Position numbers and translations under genes: made by a program
Shown: piece by piece, positions 48,375 to 60,461 of the stretch
How positions within the stretch are numbered: position 1 is the first letter of the stretch
Layout of the letters: every line of letters starts with the position of its first letter
DNA from: Heliocidaris tuberculata
Taxonomy: Eukaryota > Echinodermata > Echinoidea > Camarodonta > Echinometridae
DNA length: 64,000 nucleotides
Assembly (NCBI GenBank): GCA_025618425.1
Contig: CM046833.1
Coordinates: 39,430,115 to 39,494,114 of the forward strand
Direction of reading: 5' to 3'
Notes under the pieces: generated by a model
What the model saw: only the letters and a program-made list of their open reading frames with translations
The model's database searches: none
What the model was told of the DNA's origin: nothing

Positions 48375-48966
48375 TTAAAGGGCAATCCAACCTTGATAAT
48401 AAGATGATTTGTGTGAAAGCAGAAAAATAAGAAAAACAGGATGGCGAAAGTTTGAAAGAAATCGGACAAGGACTAAGAAAGTTATGGATGTTTGAAAAAT
48501 GAGATCACTACTTCTATGTGAATCTCAAATTGGCAATTTGGTGAGTCAATTGTGACATTTTTGTGGACAACTCTCCCATTTGTCGTACACAAAAATATCA
48601 TTAATTTGCGGTTTTCTTCGAGGCGCTTTTACCCTCGGGGCAGTATTCAAAATATATTGGAGATAGCATATTGTTATAGGTCCTCATGAACGAAAAGATC
48701 CTGCTGAGTAATGCATTTTGAAAAAAAGTGACATTTTAGTCATTTTGTGTGTTAGAGCGAATGGGGGAGTTGTCCACAGCTACATCACAGTAACATTACC
48801 TATTCGGCCAATTTGAAATTCCCATATGCATAGTGATTACAACTTTCAAAAATTCATAACTTTCTTATTGCTTGTCCGATTTCGTTCAAACTTTCACCAA
48901 TCTGCTTCTCTGATTTTTCCTCTTTCTTTCAAAGCAACTTGCTATAAAGGTTGGATTTCCCTTTAA
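48375..48966. mobile_element. TTAA-flanked palindromic element, family A
   Basis: Starts TTAAAGGGCAATCCAACCTT and ends AAGGTTGGATTTCCCTTTAA, with the same internal arms as the 33-kb copy (GCAGAAAAATAAGAAAAACA, GAAAGTTTGAAAGAAATCGG and their complements). It has an inner pair around ACAACTCTCCCATTTG and GGGGGAGTTGTCC. Confidence 0.8.
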
Positions 48967-49296
48967 TGATGGCCATTTTCACAGCAAGAAAATTTCACTG
49001 ATTGCTGAATTTTAGTGTTGCAATTCATTACAAAAAAATTTGTCTAGTTTTACAGTAGTATTCATTGATAGAGTTACAATGTCCACAGATAATGAAATAG
49101 AAGCGTGTAATATGAACCACTTTGTCCTGAACTCCCCTCCAGATGCCCTATATGTGGTGTCCCTAAATCTAGTCCCTTCCAATAAATGTTTCTACTCATC
49201 TGGGGAAAGCTCTACCCTCATCACACAGCTCTGTTAAAGTCATCAGACTCACAACATAACACAGTATGTATGTCATCTAGTCTATCCTACAAAACA

Positions 49297-49434
49297 GGGG
49301 AGCGTTTCATCAAGCGTTTTGTCAATGATTTTTACCGACAACTGTTATAAGCTACTGAAATCCTTGCATCTGATTGGCTGAGAGCAAATTTGTCAGTAAA
49401 AATCACTGACAAAATGCTTGATGAAACGCTCCCC
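49297..49434. mobile_element. Palindromic GGGAGCG element
   Basis: GGGGAGCGTTTCATCAAGCG to GCTTGATGAAACGCTCCCC with the shared centre GATTGGCTGAGAGCAAATTT. Confidence 0.85.
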
Positions 49435-50213
49435 TGGTTTCCCTCTCATCAGAGCAATACTAATTTTTAAATTTCTGGATTAAATTTGATTCACGTTTAT
49501 TGATTCTTTTATTTTAAATAATGTAAATATTCAATGATCAGTGTATATCAACAGGAGATACATGTATAATTTCGTTTGTTGTAAGAAGATATTTCAATGA
49601 AGTCATTTTCAAAACTACCACATTTTCAGCCTCAAAACATTGATAATGCAAAAATTATTTTGGGGTTATTTTCCTTGACTACACTTCCTCAGATTCTTCT
49701 TTCTTTCATAGCTAATACTCAAAAAATAATAACAAACAAGCTGAAAAAAAAAGGAAGAGGAAGCCAAGAAACCAGGGATCAATTTTACTTGGCCTTCAGA
49801 AAAAAATAATGAAATGATAATAATGATCAGGTTAAAAGGTTTTTGATTGAATTTCATACCAGTGAATAGCCCAAATAAGGGCTCTTTTAAATGTATATCA
49901 TCTTTCAAACATCTAATCCTGAAGTAGTTCGCAGAATGTGCCAAATAGAACATGGAACAGAGTTTGAATTACAAAGACTAGTATCATCTGCAGCAATTTG
50001 TAAGCCATAACATCTTCATTAGCACTAAAAGCTTCGGGGAATACCTTCAATAAACCTTGTCAATAGTCTCCAAATTCAATCAAATTGCGAATTCCCCCCA
50101 GGGACTGAATTTGAACATTTTCTACTACTAACCAAATTCAGAAGTGTGAGTAACAAGATTCCAAATAGACGCATTAACAGAAACCCTTCATGAGAAGGCA
50201 GAGACATTCGCTA

Positions 50214-50758
50214 TGTTCATACGGGACTTGAGGTTTCGAAACTTTAAGTTGGCGAAACTTTAAGTTAACAGAACCACGACTCCCTAACTGCAACGAGTGT
50301 TGACACGAGCCTGAAACAACGAGCTGAAACTACAAGCCGAGCGAGCGTTGTGGTTAACCCCGGAAGCAGATACTGAGATGAGAGTGTAACTAAGCATGCG
50401 CTTTGGCCGAGCTCGCTGCATGAAGTACATAAACGTACATGTACGCGTATGTGTACGTGTGCAGCTACAAAGCTTTGCGCGATCGAACAGAGAGGTCATC
50501 ACTATCCACAAGCTGGCGAAACTTAAAGTTTATTCCGTTCACATTGGCCAAAACTGCGACGGAGGACCCCCCCCCCCCCTCCCCGTGGTTTCAGCCTTAA
50601 CCACCAGCTCGCTTGTGGTTCTAGAACTACAAGTAAACTTAAAGTTTCAAAACTACGAGTCCATTCATACGGTCTGAAACTACAAGATAACTGCAAGTAA
50701 ACTTAAAGTTTTGAAACTACAAACGAAACTTAAAGTTTAGCATTCATCGTGTGAACGT
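50214..50758. mobile_element. Foldback element rich in AAACTTTAAGTT
   Basis: GTTCATACGG, GAAACTTTAAGTT and AACTTTAAGTTAACAG near the left are mirrored by ACTTAAAGTTTTGAAAC, CATTCATACGG and CGTGTGAACGTAAC near the right. The middle is GC- and CpG-rich with a C tract. Open frames here do not resemble known proteins. Confidence 0.45.
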
Positions 50759-51944
50759 AACTATTCTAAAGAAATGTTTCAATATGGAATGTATCAAACT
50801 GTAAACTGAAATAGCAAATATGTTTACCGACAAGTGCTTTTTTGCAAAACAAAATAACCTTTCCAAAGGCTAAAATTATATGAAGGAGTGAATAACCTCG
50901 ACCCCTAAACAACCCTTTACAAGTTTTAAAGAGTTTAGAAATTCTCCTGTTTGCACAGATTCCTAAAAACCAATCAATGAAAGGCAACACATAATTGAAA
51001 TGTACTAGTTTAGAAATGATTGGGGGGGGGGGGGGGGGGGGGGAGTATCTGTGGACCTGTACAAATCTATGAAGCAACAAGCTTTCCAGATTCACAGAAG
51101 TTCTATATAGGCCTAGTTCTATACTGCAAAATGACAGCTAAGACCTTTTGCTATTTGCGAATTCATGTTCCTTGCAGGGATGACATTGATTGCTGATATT
51201 TCATAAATTTTCCGGTTTTATACCACTCTTATTTATTGCTAAGAATGGCCTGTCCTAAAGCCTCCCCCCTCCCCCAAACACATATGTGCAGTAAAAACAT
51301 CAAAAAGTGAGGGTTTGATGTCCCGACTGTCACGCTGGAATTACCCATATATGAACTTCTCCATCTTTTTCTACATGTACAGAACATGTACATGTCTATA
51401 CTTTATGCTGACTAGTTTTGTTTACAAATTATTTCTATTATTCTGAAGTAAAATCATAATTATGAGTATAAGAGTTAGTCACAGATGCCTAATAGCCCCC
51501 CCCCCCCGCCCCTATAGAAATTAAAAAAAAGACGAACTCCACTACTTTCTAGTGCAATACGGAGTGGAGGGAAGAAAAAAAAACTGGTTAGAAACAAACT
51601 CACCACAAAAATGAATTCTCTCAGTCAGTATAAATCCAATAGACCTTTCCTCCTTTCGATGTTTGTCTAATATCAAGCAGAATAGTCTTTCAAATGAAAA
51701 TTTCAGTAATACATTCTTCGACAGATGACAAGAAGGAGCAGTAATTTATCATCTCATTCCCGTCCTTAGGATGAGATAAGAAGTCCTGAACAGGTAAAGT
51801 GTAATGATCTGACTTTAGAAGACAAGGCTTATAGCCAACTGGTAATTTCACACTAGCCGTCACGGATCACTCACGCGGTTTGTTCTTACTTTCTCACTCT
51901 CACTCTCTCTCTTTCTTTCTCTCTCTCCCTCCAATTAATTTGTG

Positions 51945-52110
51945 GAGAACAATTTAGAGCTCGTCAGAAGAAAGGCCGCCGGGGCCAGGAATGCTGGTGG
52001 AGCGAGCCTGATGTCAACTGCCGACTTTTCCAGCGCCTTGGACAAAATGTCAGGACATGCATTCCCTAGGCTTCTCGCTCTCGTTCTCCATTTCTCCTTC
52101 CCTCTCACTC
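51945..52110. other. GC-rich island in large intron
   Basis: Contains GGCCGCCGGGGCCAGG and CGCCTTGGACAAAATG between CT-rich tracts. Unrecognised frames; possibly regulatory. Confidence 0.2.
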
Positions 52111-52604
52111 AAGTTCCATCTTCCACTCGGCTTTATTTGGTTCTTCTACCAATCATTCACTCTCATTTACCCCCTTGATATCTTCTACCTTTCATTTCTA
52201 TAATTTCTGCCAGCATTATACTTTTTGAAATATTTCAACAGCAGCCCTGAGATTTTTAAGCGTGGGTGGTCATAACCAATCTATCCTGCTACTCAAAATC
52301 TATCTTGCAAAAAGTAACTTTGATTCCAACTTCTCTCCCTCTCTAATAGCAATTTGTCAAATTGTTATTCATTTCTTTCTCCTTCTAGTCTTTCCCTTTG
52401 TACTTCATATTAATTTTCCAATATTTCTAATGTTCCTTTCTCCTCATCCCATCTTTTGTTCTTTCATCATTCGCTCTACCTATCAGGGCAAGTTGAAGCT
52501 ATATTATGTTCCATACATTACCAAGTATTGTGTTATGGAATTGTGAACATAAATTGAGAAAAAAACATCATTTTACTTTATTTTTTGTCTGATCCAAACA
52601 CTAA

Positions 52605-52827
52605 CGCCCAAGTTCACGAAAGAGGTTGATCTAACCCATGGTTTAAACCTCCATACGCATGGTACACGCATGTCCTCCTGTCCAATGGGCGTACAGTAAT
52701 GTGCTTACACACGCTTATTTACGCTTATTTTAGTCCACGGCGGAGGTTTAAACCATGGTTTAGACCATGGTTTAGACCATGGTTTAGACCATGGGTTAAG
52801 ATAAACCTCTTTCGTGAATTCGGGCCT
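52605..52827. mobile_element. PIF/Harbinger-like MITE with internal 12-bp expansion
   Basis: Ends CGCCCAAGTTCACGAAAGAG and CTCTTTCGTGAATTCGGGCC, flanked by TAA on both sides. GGTTTAAACCATGG-type motifs near both ends. Within the right arm, ACCATGGTTTAG repeats three times head to tail. Confidence 0.65.
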
Positions 52828-54353
52828 AAGAGGGCTATTAGCTCAATACAGTCATCAGATAAAATCTAAGATGCGGTCGGTAACTTAAGGGGCAAAATAT
52901 CTTGGACTTACCCACTTATTTTCTATCCTAACTCCTCCACCACCCCCACCACCCCTCTCATCTATCTCTATCTCTCCTTCATCTTAATTTTTCCTTCCTT
53001 CATCCTTTCCCTACACAGCTGGTCCCATACTCCTAACAACTTTCTCTGCTCAATGCCCATCTCTGCTGTGCAGTCGCAGCACGACGCCACATGCCCACCA
53101 TAATTCCCCAATATTTTTTAATACTTGCAATATAATAGAACACCTAGATAGAGAAGGTAGAATGGGTGAAGGGCAGATCGGAGAAAGTGAACCAGAGGTG
53201 AAATTATGTAGGCTGCGTAGGTGCATACCGATTGATTATTGGTGTATATTTTGGGATGCAATATGTGGCAAGGTTTTTAAAGGTCCCCTGTACCAAAATC
53301 ATTTCATCCTAGAGCAGTATAACTCAACTTTGGATAGCTGTCATGAATACAGCTCAGTAAACATTAGATTTGTATATATATCATCTCACAGGTTCAAATC
53401 CCAACATAATGAAGTCACATTCAATCTATGAAAGGCTTTATGGGCAAGTCCAAGTTATCTGTTCATTTGGTGTCCCATAAGTTTTACAAAGTGCCATGGA
53501 ATAACAAGTTAATAATAACACTGAATATCATTTCCCTTTAAACTTTGTCTGATCCATCCTCTACTACTCTAGTAACAGTAGTTGGGACATTTACAAAATA
53601 CAATCATCGGGTATAGTAATGTATGGGGGCCAAAAATTATGGGACAGAATACATTGAACTTGCCAATACGCAGGCCCTACATTTGAAAGGCCTCACTTTG
53701 TTATTAGTTTCTCAGCTAACTTGTCAAATCATCAATCAACAAAATTTCTTTACTGATTTAATTTTGGAACTAATATCATTGAACAGACTGGCGATAGTCA
53801 AATGAATCTTTCTAGCACGCTGAGATGTCGGCTCTTCTTGTCTGGAACACTAGCAAGAAACAATTTAATACAGGAAAACGGAGATAGGGTGTGAAACTCG
53901 GGCATCAAATCCTAAAGGTTCCTTCACCCATGTTACAATCTAGATCATACAATAATTATAGCTCAAATGGTGACATTTTATTCTAGAATCTCTTTGCCTA
54001 TACATGGGAGATATTTCAGGAATTTCAGAATACATTGCAAAATGTAATATTCTAAATTTAAATGTGAGTAACAAACTACCGCCACCAACCCCACCTCTCC
54101 GACCCCCATCCGTCTCCCCCCCCCCCCGGCCATAAAAAATAGAGAAAAGCCTAATTTGCTGACGTTAGGACCGCGTCATTGATTTGTACAGTCTTTTGTG
54201 CGATATGAAAGAGTAATCTCGTTTAAAAAGGGAAATACAAAATGAAAAGTGCAAACAATAGTTTTAATAACTGAGATATGGATAAAGTGCCTTCATAGGC
54301 TCAATTAACGCAGGTACTGACGCAATCTAAATGATGCCTTTTGTGAGCCAGGC

Positions 54354-54872
54354 TTAAAGATAAAGTTGAGTTCTGGGGAGCGTTTCATCAAGCACTTTGT
54401 CAGTGATTTTTACTGACAAATTTGCTCTCAGCCACTCAGATGCAAGGATTTCAGTAGCTTATAACACTTGTCGGAAAAAATATCCGACAAATCCTTTCAT
54501 GAAACGCTCCCCTGGTCATGAGAATGAATTGTGAAAGAAACTGTCTCAAAGTAATTGGGAAAGGTTGATTATATAGCACATAAGAATTGGTGTATGCTGT
54601 AAGGTTTTGGAATCACCAAATGATAAGAAATTGACTCAATCCTGCTGAGAGTCACACGCACTGCACACAGAAACGTGTGTATGGGACTACACACAAATGT
54701 TCAGCCCGAGCATTTCAGCTGTTTCTTGTCATATTTTGAATGTGAGAGCATTTGAAGAACAATCCTTTTCAGGGGATATATTTACTATGATAATCTTCCA
54801 AACTAACGTAAAAAGAATGAGAAAGCTCACAAAATATTTTTAACCTTTCCCAGGACTCGAGCTCCCCTTTAA
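54354..54872. mobile_element. TTAA-flanked element, family B, with a nested palindrome
   Basis: TTAAAGATAAAGTTGAGTTCTGG start, interrupted after TTCTGG by a GGGAGCG palindrome (54375-54512), then continuing GTCATGAGAATGAATTG as in the uninterrupted copy at 63556. It ends in CCCCTTTAA. Confidence 0.75.
54375..54512. mobile_element. Palindromic GGGAGCG element nested in family B element
   Basis: Inserted between TTCTGG and GTCATGAG of the host element. CTGG occurs on both sides, a possible short target duplication. Orientation of the centre is reversed relative to the 49-kb copy. Confidence 0.8.
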
Positions 54873-54934
54873 CTAATCAAGGCTTAGTGTCGAAATTGCC
54901 ATATTACCTACAAGTTTAGACCACATTATCATCC

Positions 54935-55010
54935 ATTCAGTGCCAGAAGGATGTGAACTCATATCATTTTTAACATGGGATAAACACCCTTCTGGCTATC
55001 AAAAGACTAT
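54935..55010. repeat. Short hairpin repeat
   Basis: CAGTGCCAGAAGGATGTGAAC and ATAAACACCCTTCTGGCTATC, same family. Confidence 0.6.
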
Positions 55011-55449
55011 ATATACATGTATTCATCAAATTTTTCACGGAAATGACTAAAGAAGAAGTAGATCGTAATATCACTCCATTAACTTCCCACAATAATGAAA
55101 TACAGATCTACATGTATATTATCCTTCCCCAGGTCAATTAAGAAAGCAAGATACATTTTTTAGTAGAGAAATATACATCAGATGAATAAATCAGCTGAGC
55201 AATCCATCACAAATTCACATCTTCCAGGCAATGAACCATTGCAATACAACTACAACCATCAACTATACATGAACATAGTCTGTTGAGAGCCAGATGGGCA
55301 TTAACTCCATGTGTTAAAGTGATTGATTAACGTTGTGAAAAATTGTAAAATCAGCTCAAATGCCAGTGAATTGTGTGCAGTCCCCTAACTACATATATAA
55401 TTCAGGATATGTGAAAGTATGAGAGAAAATGGAACCCGTTTACTATCCT

Positions 55450-55645
55450 AAAAAAGAGAAAATCGCGATCAATCACTAGCGCAAGTCGCTCGGCTTCTTC
55501 GCTGCGCTGCAGTCACAAAAACCAAGCACCAGCGCTTGACGATTTCAGAGCGGGTTTCCAGCCCGTACGGTAATCTGTGATAGAGCGAGGTATGCCAACC
55601 GTAAGAGTTCTTTAGGGTTTGGTGGTACTCTATCCCGACACCAAT
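55450..55645. other. GC-rich block, possibly a decayed RNA-derived repeat
   Basis: CpG-rich block with GCGGGTTTCCAGCCCG, vaguely like a box B, and AGCGCAAGTCGCTCGG. I cannot identify it. An old SINE or a regulatory island are both possible. Confidence 0.2.
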
Positions 55646-57739
55646 GTTCAATCGTAAATATCTTGATATATAAACGACCGATCAGCTTATAAAACTCAGG
55701 CGATTCCTGTCTGAGCTAAAGGTTTGCAATTATGATTACAGCATTAGCTGGAACAGTGATTTTTTTTTTCAATCCTGGGCAAAGTTAATCAATGCCTTTA
55801 AGGGCTATATGTATTAGTTAACACCCTTCTGACTCTAAGCTTATGATATTATCATTGGCTTATAAGGCCTCATAAACATGCTGTAGCATCTTCCATCAAC
55901 ACCCACACCCATGTGGACTGTTCACACGTCTTCAGCCCTGTTCACACGTGGTATTTAATTCTTCAATTCTTCCCATTTACACTAGGCACTTAAATAGGTC
56001 CTATAACCTGTGCGCAACATGTAAAGACTTCATAAAAAATTTCATAGAATAATCTACATCCTTAATAACAATACAATCAACATTCCTACCAACCTGGATC
56101 ATATCCAAAATACATGAACAAGCCTCATGTCAAATCTAATAAAATTTCATGTGGATGTTTTCGTCTCACGCCATGAGTAGAGAGGATTCACTCACAATAA
56201 AAGGTGACAAAGGAATTATCATGGAGAAACAAGAATTAAAATGAGTGTGAACTCCTTACAAAACACCTACACTGCACAGTACTCTATCATGATACCATAA
56301 CTTGATATTCATTTACCATGCTACAGCTATTACCATCATGTATCCAAAAGCAGTAACATTAATAGTGTGAACTGGTTTCTAATATTAAACACCTACACAG
56401 CATGTTACCTGAGCTATTATTCACAAGCACTTAATGCAACACTTAATGCAAGACCAATAAAACTTGATCTCGCTACCCACCCTGTAGCCTTCTAATACTC
56501 CAGCTATCGTCATCTCACCATCGCCCAAATGAAAGCGATACCCAGCCTACGCCAGCCATGCCCTGCGTGAGGTATGCCTGCCTTGGGGCATGGCGAGAGG
56601 ATGTTCATTATAGGAGGGACAGATTGGATGCACAGCGGGATATTAATAAATCAAAGAGCAATAGTCAATGTTTGCTCTGTAGCGATGAGTCATGCATGAT
56701 TGACTTCAATGAAAACAAATTAGAAAATAGGGGTAGCCCCTCCCTCCTCTAATATTTGTTTTTCGCAAGAACTCTGTTTTTTATAGTGGGATCAGTCTCA
56801 AGGTGTCCTTCTCATAAAGTCTCTTCCCAAAAACTGGGTTCCCAAATTTTGTCTACTACATTCTTGTCAAAAAGAGACACAACAAAATAACTACAAGAAA
56901 GTGTGAAAATGAAAACACAAGCTACAAGTAAGTGATTAAAAGCAAAGGAAAACTAAAAACTAAAAAAAGTTGTCTTGTAAAAATTACACTTACATATATA
57001 TACACATGAAGGTCTACATTATGGCAGACGAGCAGATCAAGAAAAAAACTCCCACAAAGAAGTATTACTTTTCACAACATATAGACCAAAGAAATGAGAA
57101 AGGTCAATTGATTTGACCAAAAAAATACACCCGAATCCCACACTTCCGTTAAAAAATACATGTGAAGTCCTACAGTATAACTAGCCAATTATCACAATTA
57201 CCATCCTTATACCATCATATATCCATTAACCAACCTCATCATCCTCATCACTATTATCATCAATTCATTTATCAATCATTGCTTATATCTCCCATGCATT
57301 ACTTATTTAAAAATGTGTATCTGGACACAGAGGGGGTACTTCACCTAATGTGATAACACACACACACACACATACGATGCTTGAGAGTAAATTACATGTA
57401 AATATTTACTCCCCGCACACTGCCCTGCACAACTTGAAATATTCAACAGCGGCATAAAATATTTAATGTGTACGGTTTGGATAGCAAGATAATATTTATT
57501 CATTAAGTCTAATATAAACAAGGAAAAAAATTGAAAATGAGATGAAATTGATGTGTGCAAAGAATGCTTTGGATACGAGTAGAACGACATCAATCATTGT
57601 CTGCCATCGTTGAAGCTTTGACTTAAAGATGAAACAAAAGTGAGACAAATTTTCTAGTACCTCTATCAATCAAATTTCTGCTGGGCCCTCACTCAGGTCT
57701 AATTTACGGAGACTAATCATACTTATTCAGAGAGTAATA

Positions 57740-57990
57740 CCTGACACAAATTCCAATCCAATGAAGGGCTTTGCTACCCAACCCTGATCCCAAGCATAGC
57801 CCTGACTGAGCCGTTCATTTCTGCACAGAGGTGGTCTGTGACGCCGCTGTGATTGAAGCAATTATACAAGGGAACTTGCAGTTGTTTATTACATTGGTTT
57901 CTATTAGTGTGCCTAAATTACTCATGAAATGTCACTTATTTCATGAAGTGTCCAATTACACTCGCATGTGCAAGGAGAGAGTGCGTGTTT
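57740..57990. other. Possible conserved noncoding block
   Basis: A non-repetitive stretch of moderate GC followed by repeated ATGAAATGTCACTTATTTCATG-like inverted words and CCAATTACAC. No ORF. Reads like enhancer sequence, but this is only an impression. Confidence 0.15.
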
Positions 57991-59443
57991 ACTAAAAGTT
58001 TTTTATTTAAGTTAATGGGTAAACCTACTTCTATTAGCGATGCGAAAATTAATCAACTTTCATAGATCGAAAGAACCCAGCAGAAATTATCTTTTAAATT
58101 GGGTTAATAATGTGTGTCCTACACATTATCAATTATTTTGTAATAATGAAAAGAATTAACATTAAAAGTGATTCCTAGATAACTGAAGTGATCCACATCC
58201 GATCACTGTTGATACATTAAAAAAAAAAAAAAAAAAAAAACCTTGATGTGATCTAATATCAACATGAAAACACTCTCTATTGATCAGGAAAAACAGCCTA
58301 TTGCATTTAAGAAAGCAGACTTTAGTTCGCTTTAATGGCACAAAATCACAGAATTTGCTCTGGATGTAGAAAGATTTGAAGGATGATCATTTATCAAAAA
58401 TGGCTTTCTAGAGTTCAGTCAGCATCACAAGATTGCAGGCAATACAATGAAAAGCACCCTCTATCCTGAAATACCGTACAACTTATCCCTCATGACATGA
58501 CATACGTATTATTCTACATGTATATTCGATTTTCCAACACTGATCGCTCTGAAAAAGGTCAATGTCAAAAGTACTTTTCGTCATCCAAGGCTTGATTCCT
58601 TCAAAATCTTTCAATTTCTAATTTGGGGGATTTTTTTTAGGAGGGATATGAAAGAGCTAAAGTAAAAACAACATGAATTCCATCAATTTTCATTATGCCC
58701 AGCAGAGCTTCATACCACCACCGTTATCCCGACATTCAAAATCGATTTTGAAAAGCCTGTACACAGGCAGTCTACTAAGTAATATTCAAATTAATTTGTA
58801 TAGCAACTGACTTGCAGATCTGTTTCATATTTATACAGCTAGAGCTGAATAAAAGCCATATCAGTCTCATAGCAATTGTAGATCTAAATATTTCATATAC
58901 AATGACATCTTCACAGAATCATAGTATCTTCTGGTCCCTTTTATCCAATTGTATGTCATTGTATAATGAAGTGTCTCTTTTTTTTTTTTTAATTGTTTCA
59001 TAATGGTTGTGAATTTAAGAAAATTTAATTTCACATTGAAGTCTTTCAAGTTCTACTGGAAGCACATTTGGAGGGGGGGGGGGGGGGATCCATCTTGTCA
59101 GATCACCTAGGTGCATGGACTATGTCTTGATCATGACTGCGTAGACTAAGTACTGTTAAACATATACAAAACCAATTTCAAGCTCATTAGGCTTGGCTCA
59201 AGTCACCATGGATTTTAAGATACTGTATAAGCCATTATTTTCATTGGTGTTCGGATGTGCAAACATGCATTGTAAGAAGCCCTAGTTAATTATTACAAAA
59301 ATAGCCCATGAACATGTAAGTGTACGTTATCCGTGGATACGTCCGCATGCAAAATATCAGCTTATAGAGTAAGAGTTGAAATAGCGACTGCGACTGCAGA
59401 CTAGCAAGCAGGTAGTCTGGTGAGAGGTTATAGTGAGACTTAC

Positions 59444-59493
59444 CTTGATTATCCTATCCCCAGTCTGTACTCCTGCCTTGTATGCTGCCCCAT
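59444..59493 (-). CDS. ARHGEF11/12: PDZ exon 2 (GAA...AGVQTGDRIIK) of ARHGEF11/12-like RhoGEF
   Basis: Exon of 50 nt encoding GAAYKAGVQTGDRIIK, the alpha-A helix and strand D of the PDZ fold. The motif AGVQTGDRIIK is identical in vertebrate ARHGEF11/12. The acceptor is TTTTGTTTTCTCTTCAG and the donor is AAG followed by GTAAGT. It accepts the phase 1 end of the 63-kb exon and leaves in phase 0. That is why the downstream acceptor at 25.7 kb can also be used by the in-phase alternative first exon at 28.3 kb. Confidence 0.95.
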
Positions 59494-59676
59494 CTGAAGA
59501 GAAAACAAAACAAAACAGAGTATTCAGAACTGACAGACATCCTTTTTGTATCCTTACGCCCATCTGTCCTGTGTCCTCAAAGTGAACCATGGAGGACCTC
59601 TGAGGTTACAATGAGAATGGAGTATTATGAAAGGTACAGAATTTGTTTGGCTCTGGACGACATCATACATATACCA

Positions 59677-59835
59677 GGGCCCCCAGCCCACCCCTTTCAT
59701 AAAACTTGTTATCAATAACAACTGCCCCATTTCTATGACAAATTTGCTCTCAGCCAATCAGATTCAAGGATTTCAGTAGCTTATAACAATTACTGTAACT
59801 TGTTATTGATAACAAGTTTTATGAAACAGGGGCCC
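59677..59835. mobile_element. Palindromic GGGCCCC element
   Basis: GGGCCCCCAGCCCACCCCTT to ACAAGTTTTATGAAACAGGG, about 180 bp upstream, in gene orientation, of the second PDZ exon. Confidence 0.75.
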
Positions 59836-60078
59836 AGATGAACATCTAAGGTGAACAATAGCAGACCTGTAAACAGTAGCATGAAAGGAACACAGTTTTT
59901 TGCTCTAGACAACATCATACAAACTACCAGATAAACATCAAGTACGATCTGAGGTGTAAAGTAGAGGACTTCTACGGGTGTGTGTTTTTGTGTAGCACAA
60001 AAGGTACATGTACATGTACGTATATTATTACGTTCAAGGTAGAACTTCCAAGTGTAGGTCCTTGGTTAATTAGAATAC

Positions 60079-60461
60079 TTAAAAGGAAGGTTGAGTTCTG
60101 GGAAAGGTAAAAAATTATTTGTGAGCTTTCTTATTCCTTTTATTTCAATTTGGAAGAACATCATAGTAGAAATGTCCCCTGAAAAGGATTGCTCAAATGC
60201 CCTCATATTCAAAATATAACGAGAAATAGCTGATATGTTCAGGCTGAACATGTGTATCTAGTCCCATATATTCTGAGTGCAGTGCATGTGACTCTTAGCA
60301 GGATTGAGTCAATTTCTTTTCGTTTTGGTGATTCCAAAACCTTACAGCATACACCAATTCTTATGTACATGTACTGTATATTCAACCTTTCCCAATTGCT
60401 AAAATGAGACAATTTCTTTCACAATGTTATCGCATGACCAGAACTCAACTTTATCTTTTAA
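60079..60461. mobile_element. TTAA-flanked element, family B, uninterrupted
   Basis: Left end TTAAAAGGAAGGTTGAGTTC, right end CCAGAACTCAACTTTATC then TTTTAA. About 383 bp, no ORF. It shows the empty state of both sites that carry insertions in the 46- and 54-kb copies. Confidence 0.8.

Larger units (their letters stand above)
25698..59443 (-). other. 33.7-kb intron splitting the PDZ domain
   Basis: Runs from the donor after AGVQTGDRIIK to the acceptor before NGTLVT. It contains the alternative first exon, the SINEs, most palindromic elements, both tandem arrays and the GC islands listed separately. In between (for example 35433-37880, 38344-42770, 43713-46446, 50759-51944, 52828-54353, 55645-57740 and 57990-59443) I see only AT-rich sequence with homopolymers, CT/CA/GT microsatellites and repeat fragments, and no exon of this gene. 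Confidence 0.75.

Noticed and set aside
50284..50677. Overlapping ORFs of 75 and 93 codons on opposite strands
   Set aside because: They lie in a CpG-rich foldback element and show no protein-like features.
55030..55075. Possible NGT-like PDZ exon on the minus strand (TTAATGGAGTGA)
   Set aside because: Frame closes at once and the acceptor is poor; the true exon was found at 25640-25697.
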